Below, in pieces: positions 8,369 to 16,416 of a DNA stretch of 64,000 bases. Position numbers and translations under genes: made by a program. Where the stretch lies: assembly GCA_965279295.1 (NCBI GenBank), contig CBDIHQ010000013.1. One strand, written 5' to 3'. Under the pieces are notes generated by a model. It was given only the letters and a program-made list of their open reading frames with translations, was not told the origin of the DNA and did no database searches. Numbering within the stretch: the first letter of the stretch is position 1; the number at the start of each line of letters is the position of its first letter. The stretch comes from Aquabacter sp965279295 (GTDB lineage: Bacteria > Pseudomonadota > Alphaproteobacteria > Rhizobiales > Xanthobacteraceae).

Positions 8369-9676
8369 TCATTCTGCCGCCGTGGCGTAGGGGATGTTCC
8401 GCCCCCCGTAGCGCCGCACGCGGATGTTGGCCTGTTCAGCGTGGCCGGCGAAGCCTTCGAGCATGCACAGGCGCGAGCAATATTCGCCGATCATGGCCGA
8501 GGCCGCGTCGGTAAGCACGCGCTGGTAGGTGCAGGTTTTCAGGAACTTGCCCACCCACAAACCGCCGGTGTAGCGCGCCGACTTCAGCGTCGGCAGCGTG
8601 TGGTTGGTGCCGATCACCTTGTCGCCGAACGACACATTGGTGCGCGGGCCGAGGAACAGCGCACCGTAATTGGTCATGTTGTTGAGGAAATAGTCGGGAT
8701 CGCGCGTCATCACCTGGACATGCTCGGAGGCGATGCGGTCTGCTTCCAGAACCATCTCCTCATAGCTGTCGCAGACGATCACCTCGCCATAATCCTCCCA
8801 CGCCTTGCGGGCGATCTCGGCGGTGGGGAGAATGGTGAGCAGCCGCTCGATCTCGGCCATGGTCTCGCGCGCCAGCTTCTGCGAATTGGTGAGAAGGATG
8901 GCGGGGGAGTTGGGGCCATGCTCGGCTTGGCCGAGCAGATCGGTGGCGCAGAGTTCGCCATCGACACTCTCGTCGGCGATCACCAGAGTTTCGGTGGGGC
9001 CGGCGAACAGATCGATGCCGACACGCCCGTAAAGCTGGCGCTTGGCTTCCGCCACGAAGGCGTTGCCGGGGCCGACGAGCATATCCACCGCTTCGATGGA
9101 CTGCGTGCCGATCGCCATGGCGCCGACTGCCTGGATGCCGCCCAGGCAATAGATCACGTCGGCGCCGGCAAGGTGCTGCGCGGCGACAATGGCGGGCGCC
9201 GGCTGGCCGTGGAACGGCGGGGCGCAGGTGATGATGCGCTTTACCCCCGCCACCTTGGCGGTGATGACCGACATATGAGCCGAGGCGAGCAACGGATACT
9301 TGCCGCCCGGCACGTAGCAGCCGACGGAATTGACTGGGATATTCTTGTGCCCAAGAACAATGCCCGGCAGCGTCTCCACCTCGATGTCCTTCATCGAGTC
9401 GCGCTGGTGCTGCGCGAAGTTGCGCACCTGGCTCTGCGCGAACCGAATATCCTCCAGGTCGCGCTTGGTGAGCTGGGCAAGGCAGGCTTCGATTTCCTGC
9501 TCGGTGAGGCGGTAATCCTCCCGGTCCCAGCCGTCGAACTTGATCGAAAGTTCGCGCACGGCGGCATCGCCCCGCGCCTCGATGTCGGCAAGTATGCCTT
9601 CCACCGTGGCGCGGACCTTCGCCTGGTCCTCGGCGCGCGCTGCGGCGTCTCGGCCGCGCTTCAGAAACTCAGCCAT
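8369..9676 (-). CDS. Histidinol-dehydrogenase-like enzyme (possible sulfopropanediol dehydrogenase type)
   Basis: 435 residues from the ATG at 9676; a GGAGG site fits this ATG (8 bases) better than the ATG two codons upstream. The HisD fold is complete: LLGQAEHGPNSP carries the Gln and His metal ligands, SEHVQV the Glu-His catalytic pair, and FGDKVIGTNHTLPT the Asp ligand. It is not in a histidine operon; its neighbours are a cyclase, an SDR and a sulfonate/organic-acid type ABC system. HisD relatives of this kind include HpsN, which oxidises dihydroxypropanesulfonate to sulfolactate, so a catabolic four-electron alcohol oxidation is likely. The exact substrate is not shown. Confidence 0.82.
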   Translation of the reverse strand: MAEFLKRGRDAAARAEDQAKVRATVEGILADIEARGDAAVRELSIKFDGWDREDYRLTEQEIEACLAQLTKRDLEDIRFAQSQVRNFAQHQRDSMKDIEVETLPGIVLGHKNIPVNSVGCYVPGGKYPLLASAHMSVITAKVAGVKRIITCAPPFHGQPAPAIVAAQHLAGADVIYCLGGIQAVGAMAIGTQSIEAVDMLVGPGNAFVAEAKRQLYGRVGIDLFAGPTETLVIADESVDGELCATDLLGQAEHGPNSPAILLTNSQKLARETMAEIERLLTILPTAEIARKAWEDYGEVIVCDSYEEMVLEADRIASEHVQVMTRDPDYFLNNMTNYGALFLGPRTNVSFGDKVIGTNHTLPTLKSARYTGGLWVGKFLKTCTYQRVLTDAASAMIGEYCSRLCMLEGFAGHAEQANIRVRRYGGRNIPYATAAE

Positions 9677-9691
9677 TGGCATGTCCTCCGG

Positions 9692-10642
9692 CTACTTGAT
9701 GGCCTGCGGATTGATGGGCGAACCGGCAGCGCCGGGCAGGTGCAGCGGCGGAGCGGTGAAGAAGAATTCGTAGACCTTGTCCGCGTCGCAGTCCTCGGCC
9801 AGTTCCTTCAGGTAGAAGATCTCGCCCATGGAGATGCCGATGGCGGGGATGACGACCCAGTGCCAGGGCTGGTTGGCCTCATCGGTCTCGTTCGGGCGGA
9901 CTTCGCAGCCCCAGGTGTCGGAGCAGATGGCGGCGATGTCGGTCTCGCGAATCCAGTAAGCGGTCTCGAACGCGAAGCCCGGCGCATTGCCCCCAGCGTA
10001 TCCGCTCCAATCGCCCTTGGCGAGGCAGCGTTCCTGGTGGCCGGTCCGGACGATGACGAAGTCGCCCTTGCGGATCTCCACCTGCTGCGCGGCTGCTGTG
10101 TCCTTCAGGTCGGCAATGGTGATGCCGTAGCCGTCGTCGAGTGAGGCGACGCCCTTGAAGCGGGCGACATCCAGCAGGACGCCGCGTCCCACCATCTTGT
10201 CGCGCACATGCTCGATGCCGAGCTTCTTGGCACCCTTCACGTCCACGAGCTTGGCGTCGTAGCCGTTGTACATCTTGTCATCGAGGAAGATGTGGCACAG
10301 CGCATCCCACTGGGTGGACGACTGGCACGGCATGTTGATGGCATCGTCCGCATAGCGCAGGAAAGGCGCGGGCGTATCCTGGACGCCGGCGACCGCATCG
10401 GTGCCGGTGGCGAGCATGGTGTGGATCGGGTTCCAGCGGCCGCCGAACAGGCCGGACTGGATCGGCTCCTTCAGCGAGAGGCCGAGCGCGAACGCCTTGC
10501 CCTTCTTGATGAGCTTCCCAGCGTTGACCACATCCTCGGGAGAAACGTTGTTGAGCGTGCCGATTTGATCGTCGGCGCCCCAGCGGCCCCAGTTGGAGAG
10601 TTTCTCCGCAGCTTCATAGATTGCGGCGCGGTTCACTTTCAT
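9692..10642 (-). CDS. Cyclase-family (KynB/isatin hydrolase-like) metal-dependent hydrolase
   Basis: 316 residues from the ATG at 10642, with GGGAGA upstream; the frame extends 14 codons further but those would run through the palindrome at 10662. The protein belongs to the cyclase family (COG1878), whose members include kynurenine formamidase and isatin hydrolase. The motif here is TQWDALCHI, in place of the usual HxGTHxDxPxH, so the first His is replaced by Gln; this version is found in a separate subgroup. It is the first gene of an operon with the HisD-like enzyme (15-base gap holding the ribosome site). A ring-opening or amide/lactone hydrolysis step is the likely role; the substrate is unknown. 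Confidence 0.78.
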   Translation of the reverse strand: MKVNRAAIYEAAEKLSNWGRWGADDQIGTLNNVSPEDVVNAGKLIKKGKAFALGLSLKEPIQSGLFGGRWNPIHTMLATGTDAVAGVQDTPAPFLRYADDAINMPCQSSTQWDALCHIFLDDKMYNGYDAKLVDVKGAKKLGIEHVRDKMVGRGVLLDVARFKGVASLDDGYGITIADLKDTAAAQQVEIRKGDFVIVRTGHQERCLAKGDWSGYAGGNAPGFAFETAYWIRETDIAAICSDTWGCEVRPNETDEANQPWHWVVIPAIGISMGEIFYLKELAEDCDADKVYEFFFTAPPLHLPGAAGSPINPQAIK

Positions 10643-10661
10643 TGGGCGTCTCCCGATTTTG

Positions 10662-10675
10662 TTATCGATCGATAA
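10662..10675. promoter_or_regulatory. Perfect palindrome in the cyclase/TetR divergent gap (predicted operator)
   Basis: TTATCGATCGATAA is a perfect 14-base palindrome 19 bases upstream of the cyclase start and 157 bases before the divergent TetR start. Position and symmetry fit a TetR operator that represses the cyclase-HisD-like operon. The same CGATCG centre occurs in the palindrome at 3694-3713. Confidence 0.55.
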
Positions 10676-10832
10676 ATACAACATGGGGAAATGGGCGCAA
10701 GGGGGCTTACGTGCGGTGCAAAATGCCTGCTGCCCTGCAACATCGAAAGCTGCGCCAACGCAAACATTGGTGTCGCCGGGGGCTGTATGGTCGCTTATGA
10801 GTTGCAGGATGGGTCAAGACGCGAGGGCACGA

Positions 10833-11609
10833 ATGAGCGGCACGGCGGATAGCCGGAAAGCTTCGACACCGGCGTCGGGGAAGGCAGCAGCCAAGGTCTC
10901 GGTTCCGGCCAAGGTCGCCGCTCCGACCAAGGTGTCGCCTGCGAAATCCGCACCCAGCAAGGCGCCGCCGAAGCGCCGGCTCGCGGCGGTGGACCGGCGG
11001 CGGGAGATCCTGGCGAAATCCATCGAATACTTCGCGCGGGTGGGCTTCGACGGCGGAACCCGCGATCTGGCGCGCCATCTCGGCACCACCCAGCCTTTGC
11101 TCTACCGCTATTTCCCCAACAAGGAAGCTCTGATCCAAGAGATCTACAAGGCGGTCTATCTCGACCAGTGGCGCCCCGGCTGGGACACCCTACTCAGCGA
11201 CACCACGCGCCCGCTGCGAGCCCGGCTCCAGATCTTCTATGAGGAATATACCGACACCATTCTCAACCCTCAGTGGATGCGCATCTACTTCTTCGCCGGC
11301 TTGAAGGGCGTGAGCATCAACGAGCGTTATCTCGCGCTGGTGGAGGAGCGCATCCTGGCGCGAATCATCCGGGAATTTAAGCGGGAGGTCGGCATCGAGC
11401 CGGCGGACGCAATCGATCCGCGCGACCTGGAAATCACCTGGGAACTCCAGGGCGGCATCTTTTATTACGGCGTGCGCCGCTATGTTTACCGCACACCGGT
11501 CCATCTCTCGAAAGCCGACATGATTACCCAGGCGCTGGACGTCTTCTTCGCCGGCTACAAGGCCGTGCTGGAGAAGCGGGCGGGGGAAAGGACCACGCCC
11601 TCCAGCTGA
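10833..11609 (+). CDS. TetR-family regulator with a basic N-terminal tail
   Basis: 258 residues from the ATG at 10833 (GAGGG upstream); an in-frame ATG at 10809 is also possible. Residues about 5-52 form an Ala/Lys/Pro/Ser tail with repeated AAK, PAK and PTK steps, like a small histone H1 tail. The TetR DNA-binding domain follows (about 55-105: RRREILAKSIEYFARVGFDG, TTQPLLYRYFPNKEALI), then a helical ligand domain. It is divergent from the cyclase operon with a palindrome between them, the classic layout for a local repressor. The ligand is unknown, presumably the cluster's substrate or an intermediate. Confidence 0.85.
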   Translation: MSGTADSRKASTPASGKAAAKVSVPAKVAAPTKVSPAKSAPSKAPPKRRLAAVDRRREILAKSIEYFARVGFDGGTRDLARHLGTTQPLLYRYFPNKEALIQEIYKAVYLDQWRPGWDTLLSDTTRPLRARLQIFYEEYTDTILNPQWMRIYFFAGLKGVSINERYLALVEERILARIIREFKREVGIEPADAIDPRDLEITWELQGGIFYYGVRRYVYRTPVHLSKADMITQALDVFFAGYKAVLEKRAGERTTPSS

Positions 11610-11763
11610 CGAAACCGGGAAGACGGTGCTGGTTTTGAATCTGTTTCTCGCTCGAAACGATTCTTCTTTGTTCCGAACGTTATAACTGCGCCCTGGGGCG
11701 AGGTGGCCCTACGTGCCCAGGGGCGGGGGGCACAGGGCGAGGCAAGTCTTTAGGACCGAAAAA

Positions 11764-11840
11764 CGCCCGCTCCAGTCTCCCGGAGCGAGCGTGTCTTTCA
11801 ATCTCAGACATTTCAGCCGCGCCCGAGGGGCGGGGCGGCT
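11764..11840 (-). terminator. Hairpins downstream of the DUF1236-type gene, likely shared with the TetR gene
   Basis: A stem GCTCC/GGAGC with outer CGC/GCG pairs (11764-11791) is followed on the minus strand by TTTTTCGG and on the plus strand by TGTCTTT, so it can end transcripts from both sides. A second hairpin, AGCCGC/GCGGCT (11815-11840), lies nearer the leftward gene. The rest of the 11610-11851 gap shows nothing else. Confidence 0.65.
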
Positions 11841-11851
11841 ATTTCAGAGGG

Positions 11852-12265
11852 TCACTGAATGACCTGCACGATTCGGCCGGTCTGCGGGTCGACCAGAACA
11901 GTACGGTCGTTCACGACCGTGTAGCGGTAGTTGGTCTGGCCATATTCGGCGGGCACTTCATAATAGGTCACGCCCTGCCGGGGGAGCTGCGCGCCGACCA
12001 CGACGGGCTCGGAATAAGAGTAGGACGGACGGCGCTGCTCGACCACATAGGTCTGGAATCGGGGGCTCTGGTCGCCGACGATGGCGCCCACGACAGCACC
12101 ACCCACGCCGCCAACCACGGCACCTACAGGACCGCCAACCAGCGCGCCACCGATCACCCCGGTGGTGGCGCCTGCGGCAGCACCGCTCTGTGCATTCTGG
12201 GCGAGCGCCATACCGGGAACTGCGATAATCGCGGCAGCGAGGACAAGCTTCTTAAACATGGACAT
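11852..12265 (-). CDS. Exported glycine-zipper protein with DUF1236-like tail
   Basis: 137 residues from the ATG at 12265, which has AGGAGAA upstream. A Sec signal peptide (MSMFKKLVLAAAIIAVPGMALA) is followed by a glycine-zipper segment at about 29-62 with many GxxxG steps (GGALVGGPVGAVVGGVGG). The C-terminus (VTYYEVPAEYG, YRYTVVNDRTVLVDPQTGRIVQVI) resembles the DUF1236 domain common in Hyphomicrobiales. Glycine zippers usually insert in membranes, so a small outer-envelope role is likely. It is a single gene with its own hairpin downstream. Confidence 0.8.
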   Translation of the reverse strand: MSMFKKLVLAAAIIAVPGMALAQNAQSGAAAGATTGVIGGALVGGPVGAVVGGVGGAVVGAIVGDQSPRFQTYVVEQRRPSYSYSEPVVVGAQLPRQGVTYYEVPAEYGQTNYRYTVVNDRTVLVDPQTGRIVQVIQ

Positions 12266-12405
12266 GGTTCTCCTGGCCCGTGAGCTTGAGAGAGAAGTCT
12301 CGAAGCCGCACAATAGCGGAAGAACAACTTGAGCGTTGATATGTTCCCGAATTGAATGCTTGTAGAAGTGTCGGAGCGCTCGGCGTACCACAGGCGATGT
12401 ACGGA

Positions 12406-12828
12406 TCAAGTGTCCCGCGAGGCGCCCGGCGGCCTCTGTTCATGCTGGTAGGACGTACGGAAACCGTCGGGCGGGGCATTGGTGTGGAGCATAAAACCCC
12501 AGGCAGCGATCGCACCTAGCCAGAGAACCGCGAGATAGACCGCCCAGCGGAAAGCCGAAGCACGGCCTTTTGCCTTGAGGTAGGCGTCGAAGCCGCCGGC
12601 GACCAAAAAGCTGAACGACCACAGAATGCCCGCGCCGACCAGCACCGGCCAAAGCCACGGTCCCTTGGCCTCCCAGATCGGCGGATAAAACAGCCTGAGG
12701 ATCGGGGACGCCGCGAGATAGGGGATGAAGGAGAGGTAGCCCAGCGACAGGACGCTGAGCCCGGCGGCGGCGAGGAACGCCAGAACCGAGCCTCGCAGGG
12801 ACCAAATATGGCTGAGAATTGCCTTCAC
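12406..12828 (-). CDS. Hypothetical membrane protein
   Basis: 140 residues from a GTG at 12826-12828 with GAAGG upstream. Three hydrophobic segments are visible (about 12-40, 58-80 and 92-114), joined by short loops such as PPIWEAKGPWLWP. The tail from about 115 is polar. I do not recognise the family. It precedes the DUF1236-type gene by about 140 bases on the same strand and may or may not be co-transcribed. The 194-base gap upstream (12829-13022) shows no gene. Confidence 0.6.
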   Translation of the reverse strand: MKAILSHIWSLRGSVLAFLAAAGLSVLSLGYLSFIPYLAASPILRLFYPPIWEAKGPWLWPVLVGAGILWSFSFLVAGGFDAYLKAKGRASAFRWAVYLAVLWLGAIAAWGFMLHTNAPPDGFRTSYQHEQRPPGASRDT

Positions 12829-13022
12829 GCCATTGCCTTCATATCGCAGAGAAGCCCCGACCCCACCGTCGCGGACTGTTGCCTTATGCCTTCTCCCGCC
12901 TCCCGGGATGGGGCCACGCGATTATGCAGCGATCCCTTTCAGGGAGGCAGAGGCAGCGCCCGAGGGATCTGTGAGCGGCATGCGGCATTCGGAAACGCAC
13001 GGCGTGTCCAAGGCGTCCGGAG

Positions 13023-13670
13023 CTATTTCGGCGCGCCTGCCTGCTTCAGGGCGTGGGCGGTGGAAAATTCCGGCCGGGCAAAGCAATGATCCGCCAGCGC
13101 CTTGAAATGAGGGGTGGCGGAGAGATCGAGCCCGAACATCTGTGCGCTCATGGCGTGGCCGGCGATGCAGATATCGGCAATGCCGGGGGTGGCCCCAAGG
13201 GCGAACGGGGCCGGAGGACGGCGCGAGAGCAGGCGCTCATAGGTGCCCAGGCCTTTGCCGATCCAATGACCGACCCAGGCCTTGATCGCCTCTTCATCTG
13301 CCCCGAACGTTTCGGCCAAATGCTTGCGGATGCGCGGCACCATTAGGGGATGCGTGTCCGCGACCGTCACCTGCGCCAGCGCACGGGCATAGGCGCGATC
13401 GCGAGGATCACGCGGCATCAGCGCCGGCTCGGGGTAGGTCTCGTCGATATATTCCAGGATGGCGAGGGACTGGAACAGGATATGCCCGTCCTCCTCGACC
13501 AGCGCCGGCACCGCATGGGCGGCGTTGATGGTGTCGAAGTCGGCGGTGAACTGGTTGCCGTGGAGAATATCGACCGACATCTCCTCATAGGGCAAACCCT
13601 TGAGGTTCAGCGCGACCCGCACCCGGAACGAGGCGATGGAGCGCCAGAAACCGTACATGCGAAGCGTCAT
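13023..13670 (-). CDS. Zeta-class glutathione S-transferase (maleylacetoacetate isomerase-like)
   Basis: 215 residues, the usual length for the family. The N-terminal thioredoxin-like domain begins YGFWRSIASFRVRVALNLKG, the zeta-class signature, and the C-terminal helical domain carries GATPGIADICIAGH. In maleylacetoacetate isomerases the active-site motif is SSxS; here it reads SIAS, so the second Ser (about residue 12) is Ile. That may mean a different GSH-dependent isomerisation or dehalogenation. It lies downstream of the amidohydrolase gene on the same strand but a 190-base gap with a REPIN-like repeat separates them. Confidence 0.8.
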   Translation of the reverse strand: MTLRMYGFWRSIASFRVRVALNLKGLPYEEMSVDILHGNQFTADFDTINAAHAVPALVEEDGHILFQSLAILEYIDETYPEPALMPRDPRDRAYARALAQVTVADTHPLMVPRIRKHLAETFGADEEAIKAWVGHWIGKGLGTYERLLSRRPPAPFALGATPGIADICIAGHAMSAQMFGLDLSATPHFKALADHCFARPEFSTAHALKQAGAPK

Positions 13671-13710
13671 GGCGCTCTCCCGATCGTGGATGCTCGATCT
13701 GCGTGGTGGC

Positions 13711-13829
13711 TCCCTCTCCCCGCTTGCGGGGGAGGGCTAGGGAGCGGGCGGGAGACTTCACACAAGCTCTCCACCCACATTTCTCGCCATTTCCCCCTCC
13801 CTGACCCTCCCCCGCAAGCGGGAGAGGGA
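13711..13829. repeat. REPIN-like inverted doublet
   Basis: Two copies of a short palindrome (CCTCTCCCCGCTTGCGGG at 13713-13730 and, inverted, CCCGCAAGCGGGAGAGGG at 13811-13828) face each other about 80 bases apart. Each copy is itself a hairpin. The same CCCTCTCCCGCTTGCGGG core recurs at 18482-18502. Confidence 0.75.
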
Positions 13830-13862
13830 ACGCAGTGATTTCAGGGGGATTGGGGCAGTGCC

Positions 13863-14912
13863 TCAGAGGCCGAGCAGCGTCTTGGCGTTGCCGCCGCAGA
13901 TTTTCGCCTTGGTGGCGTCGTCCAGCGCGGTTTCCATGACGTGACCGACCGGGTCGCTGTCCGCCATGTCGTAGGGATAGTCGGTTCCCATCACCACATG
14001 GTCGGGTCCCATCAGGCGCACGAGAGCTTCGAGCTGCTCGGTCGAGAACACCACCGTGTCGAGATACATGCGCTTCAGGTAGGTGGTCGGCGCGTGCGGG
14101 ATCTTCTTCACGTCGGACCGTGCGTTCCAAGCGTGGTCCATGCGCGCGGAATAGGCGCCCACGAAGCCGCCGCCGTGCACGCCGATGATCTTCAGGTTGG
14201 GATGGCGCTCCATCACGCCGTCGAAGATTAGATAGTGAATGGCGAGGGTGGTCTCGAACGGATTGCCGATGATGTTGTTGAAATAGAAGCGCGACAGGCG
14301 CTGCGCCTCGGTGAAGCCGTTGGGGTGAAGCAACACCACCGCGCCCAGTTCTTCCGCCTTGGCCCAGAACGGGGCGAACTCAGGGTCGGAAATCTCCTTG
14401 CCGTGCACGTTGGTGAGGATCTGCACACCCTTGTGGCCGGTCTTCATCACGTATTCCAGCTCCTCGGCGGCCATGTGGCCATCCTGGAGCGGCACGGTAC
14501 CGAGGCTGACGAAGCGATCGGGACGACCCGCTACATATTCCGCGAGCCCGTCATTCACCACCCGCGCCGCCTTGCCGGCGATATCGGCGCGCACCGTTGT
14601 GTAGCACTGGGGAGGCGGGCACATGATGAGCTGCTTGTCGATGCCGGCGGCATCGAGATCCGCAAGGCGCTCGTCATACTGGATCATGCGCGAGGTGCGG
14701 TCCTGATCCTGCTTCTGGTTCAGCGCCTTGGTTTCCGGGCTGCCGAAACGCGCCAGCGGGATGGTCGAAATGTCGAGATGGCCTTCCACGATCTTGTTCG
14801 CGGCGGGCACCGCCACATGCGAGTGGATGTCGAAGGTCAGGCTCGTGGGCCGCGTCGTGGTGCCGTGGCGGCGCGCACCCGAGGGACCGTAGGTGTTCCA
14901 AATATCGCTCAT
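13863..14912 (-). CDS. Amidohydrolase-2 family protein (ACMSD-like decarboxylase type)
   Basis: 349 residues from the ATG at 14912 with AGGAAGT upstream. The TIM-barrel metal site is visible: HSH in FDIHSHVAVP (His 30 and 32), a His in VVLLHPNGF, a His in IGVHGGGF and the Asp in VMGTDYPYD. This pattern is that of the amidohydrolase-2 group (PF04909) with ACMSD, gamma-resorcylate decarboxylase and similar non-oxidative decarboxylases or ring hydrolases. It sits 54 bases after the stop of livF on the same strand and is probably part of the Liv operon, which suggests it acts on the imported compound. The substrate is not known. Confidence 0.82.
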   Translation of the reverse strand: MSDIWNTYGPSGARRHGTTTRPTSLTFDIHSHVAVPAANKIVEGHLDISTIPLARFGSPETKALNQKQDQDRTSRMIQYDERLADLDAAGIDKQLIMCPPPQCYTTVRADIAGKAARVVNDGLAEYVAGRPDRFVSLGTVPLQDGHMAAEELEYVMKTGHKGVQILTNVHGKEISDPEFAPFWAKAEELGAVVLLHPNGFTEAQRLSRFYFNNIIGNPFETTLAIHYLIFDGVMERHPNLKIIGVHGGGFVGAYSARMDHAWNARSDVKKIPHAPTTYLKRMYLDTVVFSTEQLEALVRLMGPDHVVMGTDYPYDMADSDPVGHVMETALDDATKAKICGGNAKTLLGL

Positions 14913-14966
14913 GGGAGACTTCCTGAAGAGTGGCACCGGGGAAATCGTCCCCCCGGAGCGTTGAAA

Positions 14967-15683
14967 TCAAAAGACGCCGAGGTGTTGGGAAATGAGCTGC
15001 TGATCGGCGGCGGCTTCGGACGCCGGGCCAGAAAACACCACCTGCCCGGTATTGATGATGACGATGTCGTCCGCAAGGTTCAGGGTCATCTTGATATTCT
15101 GTTCCACCAGAATGATCGAGAGCCCTTCCGCCTTCAGCATGGCGATGATGCGGCCGACATCGGCGACGATCTGCGGGGCGAGGCCCTCGGAGGGCTCGTC
15201 CATCAGCAGCACGCGCGGATTGCCCATCAGCCCACGGCCGATGGCGAGCATCTGCTGCTCGCCGCCGGAGAGGGAGCCCGCGAACTGGCTCTGCCGCTCC
15301 TTGAGGCGCGGGAAGATCTCAAACACGCGGGAGAGCGACCAGGCGTCGGATTTTCCGTTGTGGCGCTGGGCGGCCACCTGGAGGTTTTCCTTCACCGTGA
15401 GCGAGCGGAAGACGCGCCGCCCCTGTGGCACCAGGCACACGCCCTTGCGGGCGATATTCTCCGGACCAAGGCCGCTGATCTTCTCGCCGCCGAGGGAGAT
15501 CGAGCCGCCCTTCGGTGAGAGAAAGCCCATGATGGTGCTCATGCAGGTGGTCTTGCCCGCGCCGTTGCGGCCGAGCAGTCCCAGCAGGCGCCCCTCCCTC
15601 AGGGAGAAATCGATGCCGTGCAGAACATGGCTGTCCCCGTAATAAGCGTGCACGCCCGCAAGCTGGAGGATCTCATTCGCCAA
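14967..15683 (-). CDS. livF: Branched-chain amino acid type ABC transporter ATPase, LivF
   Basis: 238 residues. I choose a TTG start at 15683 because GGGAGA lies 7 bases upstream and LivF homologues begin with a short lead before ILQLAGVHAYYG; it overlaps the livG stop by 11 bases. Walker A GRNGAGKTT, signature LSGGEQQML and Walker B VLLMDEPSEGL are intact, with the LivF-type SEGLAP ending. It pairs with LivG to drive the LivHM channel. LivF-type systems in soil alphaproteobacteria often carry aromatic acids, amides or urea rather than leucine. Confidence 0.88.
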   Translation of the reverse strand: MANEILQLAGVHAYYGDSHVLHGIDFSLREGRLLGLLGRNGAGKTTCMSTIMGFLSPKGGSISLGGEKISGLGPENIARKGVCLVPQGRRVFRSLTVKENLQVAAQRHNGKSDAWSLSRVFEIFPRLKERQSQFAGSLSGGEQQMLAIGRGLMGNPRVLLMDEPSEGLAPQIVADVGRIIAMLKAEGLSIILVEQNIKMTLNLADDIVIINTGQVVFSGPASEAAADQQLISQHLGVF

Positions 15684-16416
15684 GGTAGATCTCCCGTGTG
15701 CGCGGATCGTTGACCACATCGGCGCGGGTGCCCTCGACGATCACCTGCCCGAAGTGCAGCACGGTGATCTTCTCGGCGAAAGCAAGCGCCACATCCATGT
15801 CGTGCTCGATCATGACGATGGTCACATCCCTGGGGATGGTGGTGAGCAGCGCGCTCACCGCGCTGCGCTCTTCCGGGGAGAGGCCGGCGAGCGGTTCGTC
15901 CAGCAGCAGCAACTTCGGCTTCTGCGCCAGCGCCATGGCAAGTTCCAGCCGACGGCGCTCGCCGTAGGATGTTTCCGACACCAGCCGGTGCCCGCTGGTG
16001 CCGAGGCCCACCTGCTCCAGAGCCGCCTGTGCCAGATCGAACAGCTCACTACGCCCGTTGAGCGTGCGCCAGAAATCCCACCGCTCGACCCTCAGCCCAA
16101 GCAGCGACAGGACTACGTTGTGCAGCAGCGTGTCCTGAGGAAACAGGGTGAGGATCTGGTAGGTGCGCGCGAGCCCCTTGGCGACGCGATCCTTGGTCTT
16201 CAGTTTCAGCAATTCCTCGCCGAACAGCCGGATCGAGCCGCCGTCCGGTTTCAGATCGCCGGTGATCTGGTTGAACAGCGTGGTCTTGCCCGCGCCGTTC
16301 GGACCGATGATGAGGCGCCGTTCGCCCGGTGCGACACGCATGGTGACGTCCCGGGTGACGACGAGCCCGCCGAACCGCTTCGACAGGCCGGTGATTTCAA
16401 GGGCGTCCGCGCTCAT
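15673..16416 (-). CDS. livG: Branched-chain amino acid type ABC transporter ATPase, LivG
   Basis: 247 residues from the ATG at 16416, which overlaps the livM stop by 4 bases. Walker A GPNGAGKTT, an LSYGERRRLEL-like signature (here TSYGERRRLELAMAL) and Walker B LLLLDEPLAGL are present, followed by the LivG-type C-terminus EGTRADVVNDPRTREIYLGE. The signature lacks the usual SGG, as is normal for LivG proteins. It is in the middle of the livH-livM-livG-livF run. Confidence 0.9.
   Translation of the reverse strand: MSADALEITGLSKRFGGLVVTRDVTMRVAPGERRLIIGPNGAGKTTLFNQITGDLKPDGGSIRLFGEELLKLKTKDRVAKGLARTYQILTLFPQDTLLHNVVLSLLGLRVERWDFWRTLNGRSELFDLAQAALEQVGLGTSGHRLVSETSYGERRRLELAMALAQKPKLLLLDEPLAGLSPEERSAVSALLTTIPRDVTIVMIEHDMDVALAFAEKITVLHFGQVIVEGTRADVVNDPRTREIYLGE

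Noticed and set aside
8369..9676. Histidine biosynthesis hisD
   Set aside because: Fold and motifs match, but no his gene is near and the operon carries a cyclase and a TetR operator, so a catabolic relative is likelier.
7772..10144. Open frame of 790 codons on the plus strand
   Set aside because: It is antisense to the SDR, HisD-like and cyclase genes, which have full family motifs; GC-rich DNA makes such shadows.
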